Source of the DNA: Entamoeba invadens IP1
Taxonomy: Eukaryota > Evosea > Mastigamoebida > Endamoebidae
Reading direction: 5' to 3'
Length of the DNA: 12,596 bases
Assembly (NCBI RefSeq): GCF_000330505.1
Contig: NW_004191876.1
Span: 179,879-192,474, forward strand
Positions 1 through 9,056 of this stretch are shown one piece after another; the first letter of the stretch is position 1, and each line of letters begins with the position of its first letter. Under the pieces are notes generated by a model, which had not been told where the DNA came from, ran no database searches, and was given only the letters and a program-made list of their open reading frames with translations. The translations under genes were made by a program, and so were the position numbers.

Positions 1-95
1 ACATGCCTGTGCTTGCTGCTCAAAAGGGAGTTAAGCGCTTGATGCTGGAGACACAAAAAGAAAAGGAGGACAGACTTGCTAAAAAGAAAAAATAA
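1..95 (+). CDS. 3' end of a GC-richer, probably host, gene (partial)
   Basis: An open frame entered at base 3 runs to a TAA at 93-95. It encodes a charged, lysine-rich tail with GVKRLMLETQKEKEDRL in the middle and four lysines at the end. Its codons (GTG, CTT, GCT, AAG, CGC, CTG, GAG, GAC) are much richer in G and C than anything else in the window, and composition drops abruptly just after the stop. A short basic C-terminus of this kind is common in ribosomal and other RNA-binding proteins, but I do not recognise the family. The ATG at base 3 need not be the start, since the gene is cut by the window edge. If this is host sequence, its TAA stop argues that the host uses TAA as a normal terminator. 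Confidence 0.55.
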   Translation, partial: MPVLAAQKGVKRLMLETQKEKEDRLAKKKK

Positions 96-1398
96 ATGAT
101 TTTTTGGTGTTGTTTGTTGGTTATTATACTTTTATAATATTTATATTATTAAAAAATTGAAAATATAAAAATAAAAAGTGCGACAATAATGTTATGCGTT
201 TTATTTTTTTTCGCCTTTTGGTTGTTGTTGATAAGTTGTTTGAGATATTTAGTGTTTTGAATTATTAAGTTTTGTATTAAATAAAAAATAAAAAGTATTA
301 ATATAATAAGGTTATTTATTTATTGTTTTGTTTTGTAATTTTTATTTTTCACTTAAATTTAGTAAATTAATAGTTACATTTATTATATTAATAAATTTTA
401 TTTTTTATAAATAGTTTTTATAGTTACGACAAAGTTAAATCATCAATTTATTTTCAGCATAACATACCAAATTAAAAATATGAATTAAAAACTATTTAAA
501 TAATATTATTTATTTATTATTCGCTCTAAATTATTAATCAATAATTGTTCTTTTCACAAAAAACTCGTTTGTTATCAACTATCAGCTATTTTTATATCAA
601 ATAGTTAATATTTATTAAATTATAATAACGAATAATATAAAGTACGAAAACAGTTTCATTTTTAGATATATGAAATGACTTAAAAGACTTTTAAAAAATA
701 AAATGTATAAAATATAATTTGATGGAAAAATAAAAAAAAATAAAATCATAATATTTATATTTCTTATTAATATTTTAAAATGAAACTATTAATATTTTGA
801 AAGGGTTTAAACAACCGAAAAAAATAACAAATAAAAAACTGATAATAACGACGATGATGAGAAGCAAATTTAAACCCATTTCAGAACATAATTCTGGATC
901 TAATATTTTAAACGAATGTCAGTTCAATTTTCGTTGTTTTCTATTTTTATTAATTTAAAAAAACTTAATAATAATTCATTTTGAATAGAATTTCTAAAAA
1001 ATATATGTCAAAAACTTTCATTTTTTTCTAATTCCCAAAAGTGCATAATAGGGTTTTCATTTTACTTCATACAAAATGAAAAGATGGTAAATAGATTAAT
1101 TGACTTATTTTTGTATTTCTCAGAACTTGGTTAGTTATTAGATTATTATGTAATTTAATAATATAGTTTGTTTTACTATATTTAAAATATTAAAAAAAAT
1201 GGTCAATTCCCGAAAAATAAAATGAATATTCAAATACACTTTTAATAGGAAGTGTTTTTTTATGTCAAAAACCATGTGTTTTTTGATTTATTTTTTAAAA
1301 TATATATTATTACCTCAAAATGAATACGACTAATGTCATTAAAGCTGACTCTAAAATTATTATGACTCATATAATTAATAATAATACAGTATGGTCAT

Positions 1399-1431
1399 TT
1401 TACTTTATGTAAAACTTTACTTTATGCAAGA
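1399..1431 (-). repeat. Dispersed repeat, inverted copy (TTGCATAAAGTAAAGTTTT type)
   Basis: Read on the - strand, this 33-base stretch matches 3081-3113 at 26 of 33 positions by hand alignment (core TTGCATAARGTAAAGTTTT). Internally it is made of two related units, each containing CATAAAGTAAA. The function is unknown. It could be the remains of a small non-autonomous element or of a diverged tandem array. Confidence 0.5.
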
Positions 1432-2988
1432 AACCTGTAATAATATATAGTTATTTTATAATTTAAAAAAATATGGATTCTTCGGAAATTGGTTAAAATT
1501 ACACAAAATAAATTTTAAAAAACTAATGATTTCAATTTTGTTGTTGTTAGTCAAATAAACTGTATTTCAAAACTCTGTACCATTTTTAAAATTTATATAA
1601 ACCCTTTGTCCTAATTTCCCATTATTTACTGTTTTTCTTTGGTTTATTTTCTGTTTTCCTGTTTGTTGAACCAACAAATACATAGTTTAAAACCCTTAAA
1701 AATCAATACAGTTTCAATTATTGAACAAAAAATCAGGAAATCACCCAAATATTGGGTAAATCTTCCCCGATTTTCCAGGTTCGTTTTTTGGTTCATGATT
1801 TATGTTGTAACTAAACATGAGTAAACCCACATGTTTCCAAAAAACACAAGATAAACGATAATATAACAATAAACAAACGATATGATGAAGGACATGATTG
1901 CATCGAATAATGCAACACTTTTATTAATAATAAATTATTGTTTATTTCAACAATTAAAAAGTAATCGATAACATAAACAAACATTTAAACAATCAAGGTT
2001 ATTAATCAAAAGAGTCTTAAATAAAATAAACAGTTAAAAATAAAAATTAAAAAATTTCAATTGTAAAGTCTTAAACTATTTTTGATGCTGGTTTTACTCG
2101 TTTATACTTTTCATTTTTATCTGAAACACAACTTGGTGATTCTATACACACGAACATTGAATTAAAAAGTTATATTTATGTTTTTGGCAAAATTTGTGTT
2201 ATGGTAACCAAAAATTTTATCCGAAGTTTGTTTTTTATATTTTTCAAGTAAATTTTTGGTGCAAGATTTATTTGTCAAGTAAAATTTAAAAAAGTCGGGT
2301 TTGTTATTTTGTTTTTTTGAGTAAATGTTTATTACAAAAAATGAGGGTTAAGAAAAGAAAAAATAATTTAGGAATAATAAGTCCAATAAATTGGGACGTC
2401 CCAGTACAGAGTTTTGAAAAACAGTTTATAACCACAATAATTTACAATAAATTATTATTTTTAATAAAGAATATTATTTGTGTTTATTATATTTTATATA
2501 TTGTGATAACTTTTGTGTTTAATGCGATTTAAACACAATAGACAATAAAAACATTTGCTATTTTAAATATAATTTAATAATTAAATTGATATAAAAATTG
2601 TTTTAATTATTCGATGAACAATTGTGAAGAACAATGAGCATCGTGAAATTGTGACCGTTTAAAAACAATTTTCAATGACAGCTTTTTTGTTATTTTGGAC
2701 ACCTGCTACATTGAAAAACTCACGACTGAGTAAACACCGTCCAACGCGTGTTCGTTGACATTGTTTGTTTTTTAACAAAATTTTTGCGCCATTGTATTTC
2801 CTTTGGTTACAAAGCAAGCTGATAGTAAGTATCATACCATTTTACAAAAAAGAAAATACAAACTGGTATCAAGAATTTCACTTTATGTTGGTTAAAGTCG
2901 TGGTGTAGAGACTGTTTATATTGATATTAAATTTATTAAAGTTCTGGTTTTCTTGTTCAAAATTATCCAAAAACAACCTCAAAATAGC

Positions 2989-3010
2989 TTTTTGCATAAA
3001 GCAGAGTGTC
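2989..3010 (+). repeat. Dispersed repeat copy ending GCAGAGTGTC
   Basis: These 22 bases match 3097-3118 at 19 of 22 positions. Both copies run TTTTGCAWAARGCAGAGTGTC and lie about 108 bases apart in the same orientation. The shared GCAGAGTGTC is notable because it is G/C-containing in an otherwise A/T landscape. Confidence 0.5.
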
Positions 3011-3080
3011 TGGTATTTTTAGAATTGAATTGTTTTAACTATTAAAATGGTTTTGTCATATTTTAAATTAAATAATAAAT

Positions 3081-3118
3081 CCTTGCATAAGGTAAAGTTT
3101 TGCAAAAGGCAGAGTGTC
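3081..3118 (+). repeat. Dispersed repeat, composite copy
   Basis: The left 33 bases resemble the inverted copy at 1399-1431, and the right 22 bases resemble 2989-3010. This is therefore the most complete member seen, linking the TTGCATAAGGTAAAGTTTT unit to GCAGAGTGTC. It suggests a tandem or composite repeat of roughly 18-base units. Confidence 0.5.
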
Positions 3119-3686
3119 AAAACTGTTGATTTACTGAACAAGACTGTTTTGATGTTAGTTAATTAAAAACATTTAATTTTAATAATAATCTTTATGATAT
3201 ATATGAAGCATAGTTAAATTTTTACAACATAATCCTTATATATCCATTAAAATTATTCTTAATTAATATTATTATGACATCTATTTCTATCAAATATTTA
3301 TCGAACACCAATATCAAGAATATTTAGATCTTTGTTTTGCAGAACTAGATAACGACAAAGAATATTATGATTATGATTAATATTTAGTATATTAAAATAA
3401 TTTTAATTATTATTATGATTAAAATAAATAAAATAAATGATTAAAAAAAATTGAACCGATTAAATAAATTTAAAATTATTCAATAAATAAACTCGGTCAA
3501 TAGGGAGCTTGAACTACTATATGCGAACTACTTCTTTGCCACTTTTTTATTCTTAGGATCCTTTTAGGATCTATATTTTTAGTTAAATTTATTTTTGTAT
3601 TTTAAATTAAATAGATTATATATTCTTAAGGTAGCAGAGCGGTAGCAATTTAGTAGTATGAATTTTAATTTTTTTCTATCATATAA

Positions 3687-5858
3687 ATGCAGTCTGTTAC
3701 AACACAAGATCCAAAACAAGAAGAATTGTTGAAGGTTCTAATTAAAGAATCAAATTTTAATAAGACAAGAGAGGATGTTACTTTTAATCTTAAAACTATT
3801 GGAAACAACAAGGTTAAAACAGAAACTATTCTATATAATTTAAATAAAATTGTTAACGATTCTAACATTAGTAATGTGGATTATACAGAAGAAGGAATAA
3901 GTACAGATTAAAAAATAGAACAATTAAATACATTATTTTTGGATAATATAGTTGTATATTCTCCAATTCCAGACAAATTAATTAAAGATATCAAGAAACT
4001 AAAAGAATCCAAGTTGGAAACACTAGAGGATAACGAAATAGAAGAAGACGATAATAAATCTATTTTAAAACAATTAAAAGATATATCTAAAAATATTTTA
4101 GCTTTTATTACAGCAAACATTAAAATGGTGTTTATTAATGTTGGTTTAAATATAAATAATACAGAAATTAAACCTTTATGTATAAAGATATCCGAAGAAA
4201 TGTTACATCGACCATCTACATTTATATAAACACTTAAGATTAATTCAAGTTGTTTTAGTGTGGAAGATATGTTTGATATGTTATTAGATACAGACTAACT
4301 TAAATTCTTATTCGATAATAATGTATTTATACACCATAAAGATTTTACAAAAATATTAAAGTAGTATTTAATAAAGACGATGTTATAGAATATTTGTTAA
4401 GTGTTGGATTAAGAGAACAAGGAGACGACACATCTCCGGATAATTACACAGCAATAATTCTTAATAATAGTAATACTGTTTTTAAGAACTGTTTAACATT
4501 TATATAAACAACAGAAAATGTAACTATTAGATATAAGTTTTATAATAAGTTTGTACAATCTATGGAATCTCCAAATGTTAGAAATAAAATTGAATCCCAT
4601 TTTAACGATTGGATTAATAATCCAGAACCAATTTTTTTAAAAAAGCTATTAATTCTTCTTTAGATACAGGATTATTATAATTGGAGATGACATTCTAAAG
4701 ATACAATCCAGATAAGGTGTTAAATAAAAAATTTGTAGAAGAACAGATGGAATTCTTAAGAAAACAAATAGATCCTTTTTTATTTTATTATAATTCTATA
4801 GAATTGCAATTTAACTTATTATGTAAGCATATTCTTTATAATATTTGTATATTAGATGTAGAAACCAAGTTAGCATTCGTTTCTCTTTACCAAAATAGTT
4901 ACCGGAAAAGTTAATGGATTCAATATTAAAGATTGAAATAATGTTAAATTATCTAATGCTATTAGATATTATTTTAGTAATAAACCAATAATTGTAATAT
5001 TAGTTAATATAAATAAATATAATAAAGAAGTTAGTATACAACAAGATAGTTATATTAGAGTAACAACAAATAATAAAGATTTAGAAACATATGTTACATC
5101 TGATTCCGATAAATTACATACGGCTACTTATAAAAACGATAGTTTTAGTAAACAACCAGAAGAAGTTGGATAATTACCAAATAAGACATTTAATTTTAAA
5201 ATATCCAAGAAAACCATATCTCTTATTAAAACAACAAAATATACTAAGGTGTTTAAATAATTTAATATAGAATTATTAAATTATCCAGATAATAACTTAA
5301 CTGTAAGAACAATTAAAAGAAATTAAAGAACAAGAATTAATTAAAGCTTTTAATATTGTTAATAAAGATAAAATAGAAGAATTACAAGCTAAAAATAAAG
5401 AAATAGAAGAAGAGATAGAATAAAGTAAATCTATGGAAATGTGTAGAACAAAATTATATGGTATTCTTAAGAACTGTAAAGCATTTTCTAAAAAGTTTAT
5501 AGATTTAGAAGATAACGCAACATATATTGTTTATGGATTTTTTTTAAAAAAACTAAATCTAGATTTGGAGATACTATTTAAATAGCTTGTTCTTAAGATC
5601 CTATTATAACAGAAAAAACAGAAGTGGTTTTATTTTGCGACCTTGTGCTACAATTTTATTTTTCCCAATGATGAAACATTAATCATCCAAGATTTTTCAA
5701 TTATTGATTATTCAAAGAATAAAACATTAACCCTTTAAAATTTTTCGATTTCTATATTGTCCAATAATTAAACATTAATCATTTACAATTTTTAAATAAC
5801 CGTTTTTAATTTTCGAATAGTTTTTTTAAAAAAAGTAAAGTCGAAAACCATGTATTAA
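3687..5858 (+). pseudogene. Long decayed ORF of unknown function, possibly replication-associated
   Basis: A continuous coding signal of about 720 codons starts at ATG 3687 and ends at a TAA at 5856-5858. It needs frame changes near 4350-4361, 4630-4645 (a run of A), 4890-4900 and 5290-5304. In-frame TAA codons lie at 3909, 4227, 4296, 4505, 4678, 4696, 5171, 5258, 5421, 5607, 5736, 5769 and 5793, with TAG at 5583 and TGA at 4934. The N-terminal part is acidic and helical. The middle (about 4510-4710) has YKFYNKFVQSMES followed by DTGLL and LEMTF, a spacing that loosely recalls the Tyr/Lys and Leu-x-x-Glu motifs of gpII-type replication initiators, though that likeness is weak. A coiled-coil-like K/E-rich stretch follows (5307-5440), then three 16-codon repeats. 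I do not recognise the family. Its position beside the integrase suggests it belongs to the same element, but it has far more stops than the capsid-like gene. Confidence 0.55.
5667..5810 (+). repeat. Three tandem 48-bp (16-codon) repeats
   Basis: The units at 5667-5714, 5715-5762 and 5763-5810 align without gaps. The AAACATTAA core recurs at exactly 48-base spacing (5674, 5722, 5770). Read in the frame of the preceding coding trace, each unit follows N-x-x-T-L-(I/T)-(I/L)-x-x-F, and units 1 and 2 continue S-I-x-x-x-S. In-frame TAA codons interrupt units 2 and 3. The preserved 3n period and the conserved aliphatic positions suggest the array was once translated, perhaps as a small solenoid-like C-terminal domain. 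Confidence 0.65.
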
Positions 5859-6117
5859 ATGTGTTTATTGGTGTGTTTGTGTAAAAAAATGTTATCATCC
5901 ATTTGGAATCGGGGGAATAACAATAATTTTTATTTTTGTTTACATAATAATGAAAAATAAACAGACATTATTTATGTCTGTTTATTTTTTTCATAAAGAG
6001 GATGAATAAACTGACATTGGAGAGGAGAACCGAAACTAAGTGAGGTTCCACGACATTACGTTACAATAAAAATTAAATTAATTTTATTTTAATAATTGAA
6101 TTAATTATAAGTGAGAA
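5859..6117. other. Spacer before the integrase
   Basis: I find no supported gene here. The stretch holds a strong inverted repeat (5953-5989) and a locally GC-richer patch at about 5999-6060 (GGAGAGGAGAACCGAAAC, then GTGAGGTTCCACGACATTACG). It also holds the string ATAAACTGACATT near 6005, one base different from ATAAACAGACATT in the hairpin arm. It could contain an element end, a promoter for the integrase, or both. No matching partner terminal repeat is visible in the window. Confidence 0.4.
5953..5989. repeat. Perfect 16-bp inverted repeat with 5-base loop
   Basis: The left arm is 5953-5968 (AAAAATAAACAGACAT), the loop is TATTT, and the right arm is 5974-5989, the exact reverse complement. 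The pairing extends outward to TG/CA if two extra T are bulged. It lies between the decayed long ORF and the integrase. In the transcript it would form a stable hairpin, so a 3'-end or termination role, or a recombination or end structure, are all possible. Confidence 0.75.
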
Positions 6118-7215
6118 ATGAGTTTTAGAGAAGATATATATATATAAATATATATAAATATATTAAACAAAAACAAATTCAAGAACAAGAAACAAGTAGA
6201 TTGCGACATCGAGAACAAATACTAAATGAATATAGAAATAATATATATTAAAAACATACTTTTTAATAAGTTGACAATTGATTATCCATTTAAGAGTTTA
6301 AATAAATATGTATTTATTTTGAACAAATATATCAATAAGAAACAAACTATTAGTCGCTACTTTAATCCAAAAACTATGAAAAAAAACTTTATTCGAGACT
6401 TTATTACTCGCCATATTTTAATAGTTATGAAGTCGATTTAGCTTTCTTTGATTCTGGAAATAGCACCAAACAAAATATATACATGTTCATTATTAATATT
6501 AACACCAATTATTTGTATGTATTTTTACTTTACAATAAAAACAATGACATTTTAATAATGCTTTTTAATACTTTACTTAATGTTGGAGTTGTTTTTGATA
6601 ACATACGTTTTGATGGTGAATCTGCATTGAACAGCACTTATATGTCAAATATTTTAATTAATTAAATATAAGTACATATTCTATTCCATCTAAAATATTA
6701 ATAAAAACAGAGTTGTAGATCGAGTTATCAGAACAATTAGAACTGCTTATGATAATACAATGTCGAGATATGTAAACAAACATCAAAACATACTTATGCA
6801 AGAAATTGTAACAAACAATAATTTTTTTTTCAAAACATAACAAAACTGGTTATGACTTGTTGATATGCAATACATACCAAATTACAACAATATGTATAAA
6901 TGCTATCAACTTGAATATGATTATTTCAAAGGTATGGTTAAGAAGAATGACGAAATATTATATAAACAATTTGAAAATGGATTTTTATATTATAAATATG
7001 GAGACAAGTTAATAATATATTTGGATAATAGCAAAGATAATACTTTCAGAAAGACAAGAAATAATTTTAGTACTAAAACAACAATGATAATATATGATCA
7101 TAGTAACATAGTATGTAAACTTGATGATAATGATAAAATTGTAACAATTCCGTGTTTTTTGTACTTCATGATTAAGCAAACTGTGTTGGCATTCGCAATT
7201 CCATATTCATTATAG
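6118..7215 (+). pseudogene. Polinton/Maverick-type retroviral-like integrase, broken
   Basis: This enzyme would insert the element into host DNA through an RNase H-fold DDE/D strand-transfer core. Codons from ATG 6118 lead into a Q/R-rich helix (RLRHREQILNEYRN). A second frame follows from 6226 (SLNKYVFILNKYINKK). A third, at about 6423-6664, holds the first acid at 6435 in SYEVDLAFF, the strand IININTNYLYVF and the second acid at 6612 in IRFDGESAL. A fourth, from 6667, holds the third acid at 6718 in NKNRVVDRVIRTIR. The two gaps are about 59 and 35 codons, the classic DD35E geometry, but the last residue is Asp. The C-terminal domain (6865-7215) has FRKTRNNF and YDHSNIVCKLD, a chromo/SH3-like tail typical of these integrases. 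TAA at 6691 and 6838, TGA at 6853 and at least two frame changes break it. The final TAG is at 7213. Confidence 0.82.
6133..6163. repeat. AT microsatellite
   Basis: An alternating TA tract interrupted by extra A (TATATATATATAAATATATATAAATATATT). It falls inside the N-terminal coding trace of the integrase, just after the codons MSFREDI. Expansion or contraction here could account for the loss of frame between that start and the following glutamine-rich segment. Confidence 0.7.
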
Positions 7216-7279
7216 AGTCGAAGCGAATACAATCTACCACAGAAATTTAATATAAATATGTTTATTTTTGTTCCATAAA

Positions 7280-7653
7280 ATGAGACAATTATATATGAAT
7301 TTACATAATAATAATTGCAAAGTAATAAATACATATCAATTTGAAGTTGAATTACCAATTGAATTTGTTTCTTCTACTAATAATAAATATATTAATACTA
7401 TTGCTACCAGATTCTATTATTCATCTGGTCAGATTGATTGTGGAAATATTTTAAGAAGTGATTTGAATTCTAGTAATGATTATCCTTCACAAGATGGATT
7501 TATTATTTTTGCTAACAGTGATAATCAAAAATCATTTGAAATCAAAGACAATAAACAAAAAATGAAAATATGGTTTACTGATTACAAAAAAATAATTCAA
7601 TCAATATTGATTCTGGTTATTATTTCATTGTTCAGTTAGAATTAGTGTTTTAA
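7280..7653 (+). pseudogene. Beta-rich protein of unknown function, one frameshift near its end
   Basis: I prefer ATG 7280, since the upstream in-frame codons have no ATG. The encoded protein of about 124 residues is dominated by alternating hydrophobic/polar strands (TYQFEVELPIEFV, IATRFYYSSGQIDCG, DGFIIFANSD). This suggests a jelly-roll or other beta sandwich. At the run of A near 7587-7593 the frame changes. The frame one base back continues with INIDSGYYFIVQLELVF to TAA 7651-7653, a more natural ending than the hydrophobic tail obtained without the shift, so one A is probably missing. It lies just downstream of the integrase and is convergent with the virion genes. A minor structural or receptor-binding role is possible, but I do not recognise a family. 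Confidence 0.6.
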
Positions 7654-7707
7654 CTTGAGAACAGTTTTATTTTTAAACACTATGTATTCTTGGTGTTATA
7701 TCTGTTG

Positions 7708-7845
7708 TTAATATTTTTGTTCTTTTAGTTTGAATGATCTCTTTTTAAACAAATATGTAAATGTTTTTAATACTGTAATAAATATTAACAGAAATATAAA
7801 TGATAATAATGATGCTAATTCTACTATTTTTTCTAATTCAACCAT
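7708..7845 (-). CDS. Small single-pass membrane protein, 45 residues
   Basis: ATG 7845 to TAA 7708-7710 gives an intact 45-residue protein with one clear transmembrane segment at about residues 10-27 (LASLLSFIFLLIFITVL). An acidic N-terminus (MVELEKIVEL) precedes it and a strongly basic tail (FKKRSFKLKEQKY) follows. By the positive-inside tendency the tail would face the cytoplasm or virion interior. It is the last gene of the - strand row running from the capsid-like gene. Many viruses with an internal membrane or a membrane-active stage carry such tiny proteins, but no specific function can be given. It is too short for homology to be certain; the clean ORF, the shape of the protein and its place in the row support it. 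Confidence 0.6.
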   Translation of the reverse strand: MVELEKIVELASLLSFIFLLIFITVLKTFTYLFKKRSFKLKEQKY

Positions 7846-7901
7846 TTAGTGATTTGAAAAAACACATTATGGAATCTTCGATTCTGTTAGTGATTTAAAA
7901 A

Positions 7902-8066
7902 TTACCATAAATCGTTTCTAGAATTATAAACAGTACTTGATTCAAAACTATCATAAATTGTAGTTGTAGTAGTTCTTTCTAATGAATTAATAATATATGG
8001 TTTATAATCAGTAAAATTAGATACAGCTTTAGATGACATATATATTTTAGTGAAGAACCTTGACAT
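7902..8066 (-). CDS. Small ORF of 54 residues directly after the fibre-like gene
   Basis: ATG 8066 to TAA 7902-7904 gives 54 residues. It is polar and Ser/Thr/Tyr-rich (SKAVSNFTDYKPYI, then LERTTTTTIYDSF) and has no membrane segment. Its start lies two bases after the stop of the fibre-like gene, tight packing that supports both ends. No family is recognised. It might be a short structural or accessory protein, or a C-terminal piece of the fibre-like gene displaced by a frameshift. The stop of the upstream frame at 8069-8071 argues for a separate gene. Confidence 0.5.
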   Translation of the reverse strand: MSRFFTKIYMSSKAVSNFTDYKPYIINSLERTTTTTIYDSFESSTVYNSRNDLW

Positions 8067-8068
8067 AT

Positions 8069-9018
8069 TTATGTAATAGACGATGTATTTGTTATTTGTA
8101 AATTTGGTTCTATTAGATATATCTAATTACTATCTATAGTTATATTATTCCACATTAAATTTGGATTACTTCCTGAATAATTAATACCAGGATAAAATTA
8201 ATTATTAAGATTACAATATAAATAAACACATATTGGTTTAGTTATTAGTGATGTTAAATTACTATTTGATGTAAAATTCTTTGGTAAATATAAACTGAAA
8301 TAATTAAAACAATAAAATCCATCACCCCATAAATAACTACTGTATTTGGTATTATTATTGGATGTTGATTTATATTAAATAGATTTTGTACTGTTGTATA
8401 TATTTTTCCATTCAACATACTTCCACCACTAATTTGTTCAATAACTTTATAAATTTCATTATTAATAATTACATATGGAACTACTTTTACTATTCTATTT
8501 GTTGTTAAGAATTCTGTAACATTATCAATTTTTATTCTAAAATATGCAGTTTTATCAGTTTCTGATTTGATAGAATAAGTAACATTTTTATATGTTGTCA
8601 CATCTTGTGAAAATATATTTGGATATGGATATATTATTTTTAGAGTTGGTATTGAAGCTATTTTTGTATCTATGTATGCATTACATGTTGATCCAACATT
8701 GTCGCTGTAAGAGTTACACTTAGAACCAACATTGTCGCTGTAAGAGTTACATGCTGATGCAATCATATCAGAATAAGAATTACATGATGAACCAATATTG
8801 TCACTGTAACTTTTAAATTTATTATAATATGTAAATATTTCAGAATTTACATAATCAGTAGAAGAAATATCTTTTGTATTTATACTTACTGTTCCATCCA
8901 TGCTTGTAATTTTATCAGTTTTAATTTCATTAGATGTTATTGTAGAAGGATTAAAATATGATGTGCAAAAAACACTATTTTTATTTTTATCTTGATAAGA
9001 TGTTGAAAATACTTCCAT
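8069..9018 (-). pseudogene. Fibre-like protein with 11-residue repeats, frameshifted
   Basis: ATG 9018 opens a 254-residue frame. The N-terminal 60 residues are Ser/Thr/Asn-rich. Residues 70-113 are four 11-residue repeats of the form SYSDxxxSxCN, followed by a degenerate fifth unit and then a beta-rich region (residues 125-230). Near 8330-8345, at a run of four G on the coding strand, the frame changes. The shifted frame continues with SYLWGDGFYCFNYFSLYLP and runs through TAA 8198-8200 and TAG 8123-8125 to a TAA at 8069-8071, giving about 316 codons. A repeat shaft followed by a compact beta head is the layout of trimeric viral fibres, so an attachment fibre is my inference. It begins 38 bases after the capsid-like gene. 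The TAA and TAG sit where Gln would fit (NN-x-FYPG and DSN-x-IYLI). Confidence 0.55.
8680..8811 (-). repeat. Four 33-bp in-frame repeats in the fibre-like gene
   Basis: The repeats code for residues 70-113 of the fibre-like protein, with consensus SYSDNxGSxCN. Two units share an identical 26-base run (8693-8718 and 8726-8751), while the others differ at several bases. This points to recent duplication or gene conversion of one unit. A conserved Cys in each unit could form inter-chain disulfides, and the 11-residue period fits a right-handed coiled coil or a triple-stranded shaft. Confidence 0.8.
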
Positions 9019-9056
9019 TTATTCTAAAAATAAAGATTAAATATATTATTATTATT

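Larger units (their letters stand above)
96..3686. other. AT-rich intergenic stretch without a credible gene
   Basis: About 3.6 kb of extremely AT-rich sequence. The only open frames are short, lack ATG starts or any recognisable motif, and are biased to I, K, N, F and Y as expected from composition alone. It contains poly-A/T runs, a small family of imperfect repeats (near 1399, 2989 and 3081), a locally GC-richer patch near 2700-2765 with a possible short stem (AACAC...GTGTT, about 2733-2752), and a repeated GGTAGCA at 3630-3636 and 3641-3647 just before the first coding trace of the element. I see no tRNA, rRNA or transposon terminal repeat. It probably includes both host spacer and eroded flanks of the inserted element, but no boundary can be fixed by eye. 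Confidence 0.6.

Noticed and set aside
1639..1824. 61-codon + strand open frame
   Set aside because: Composition-driven residues, no motif, no neighbouring gene context, and flanked by long noncoding AT sequence.
2317..2532. 71-codon + strand open frame with a hydrophobic tail
   Set aside because: No ATG at its beginning and a tail explained by AT-rich codons; no recognisable domain.
3498..3540. Possible tRNA 3' half on the - strand (AGTTCAAGCTCCC)
   Set aside because: The bases around the TTCAAGC loop do not pair into a T-stem and no anticodon or D arm can be folded.
3687..5858. Euplotes-type +1 programmed frameshifting at AAA-TAA sites
   Set aside because: The frame changes do not consistently fall at AAA-TAA/TAG and go in different directions; reading through the TAA in the same frame is what preserves coding in most places.
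3480..6130. Terminal inverted repeat of the element
   Set aside because: No stretch here has a visible inverted partner elsewhere in the window; the other end probably lies outside it.
7098..7358. 86-codon - strand open frame
   Set aside because: Antisense to the integrase C-terminal domain and the start of the next + strand gene; low-complexity hydrophobic product.
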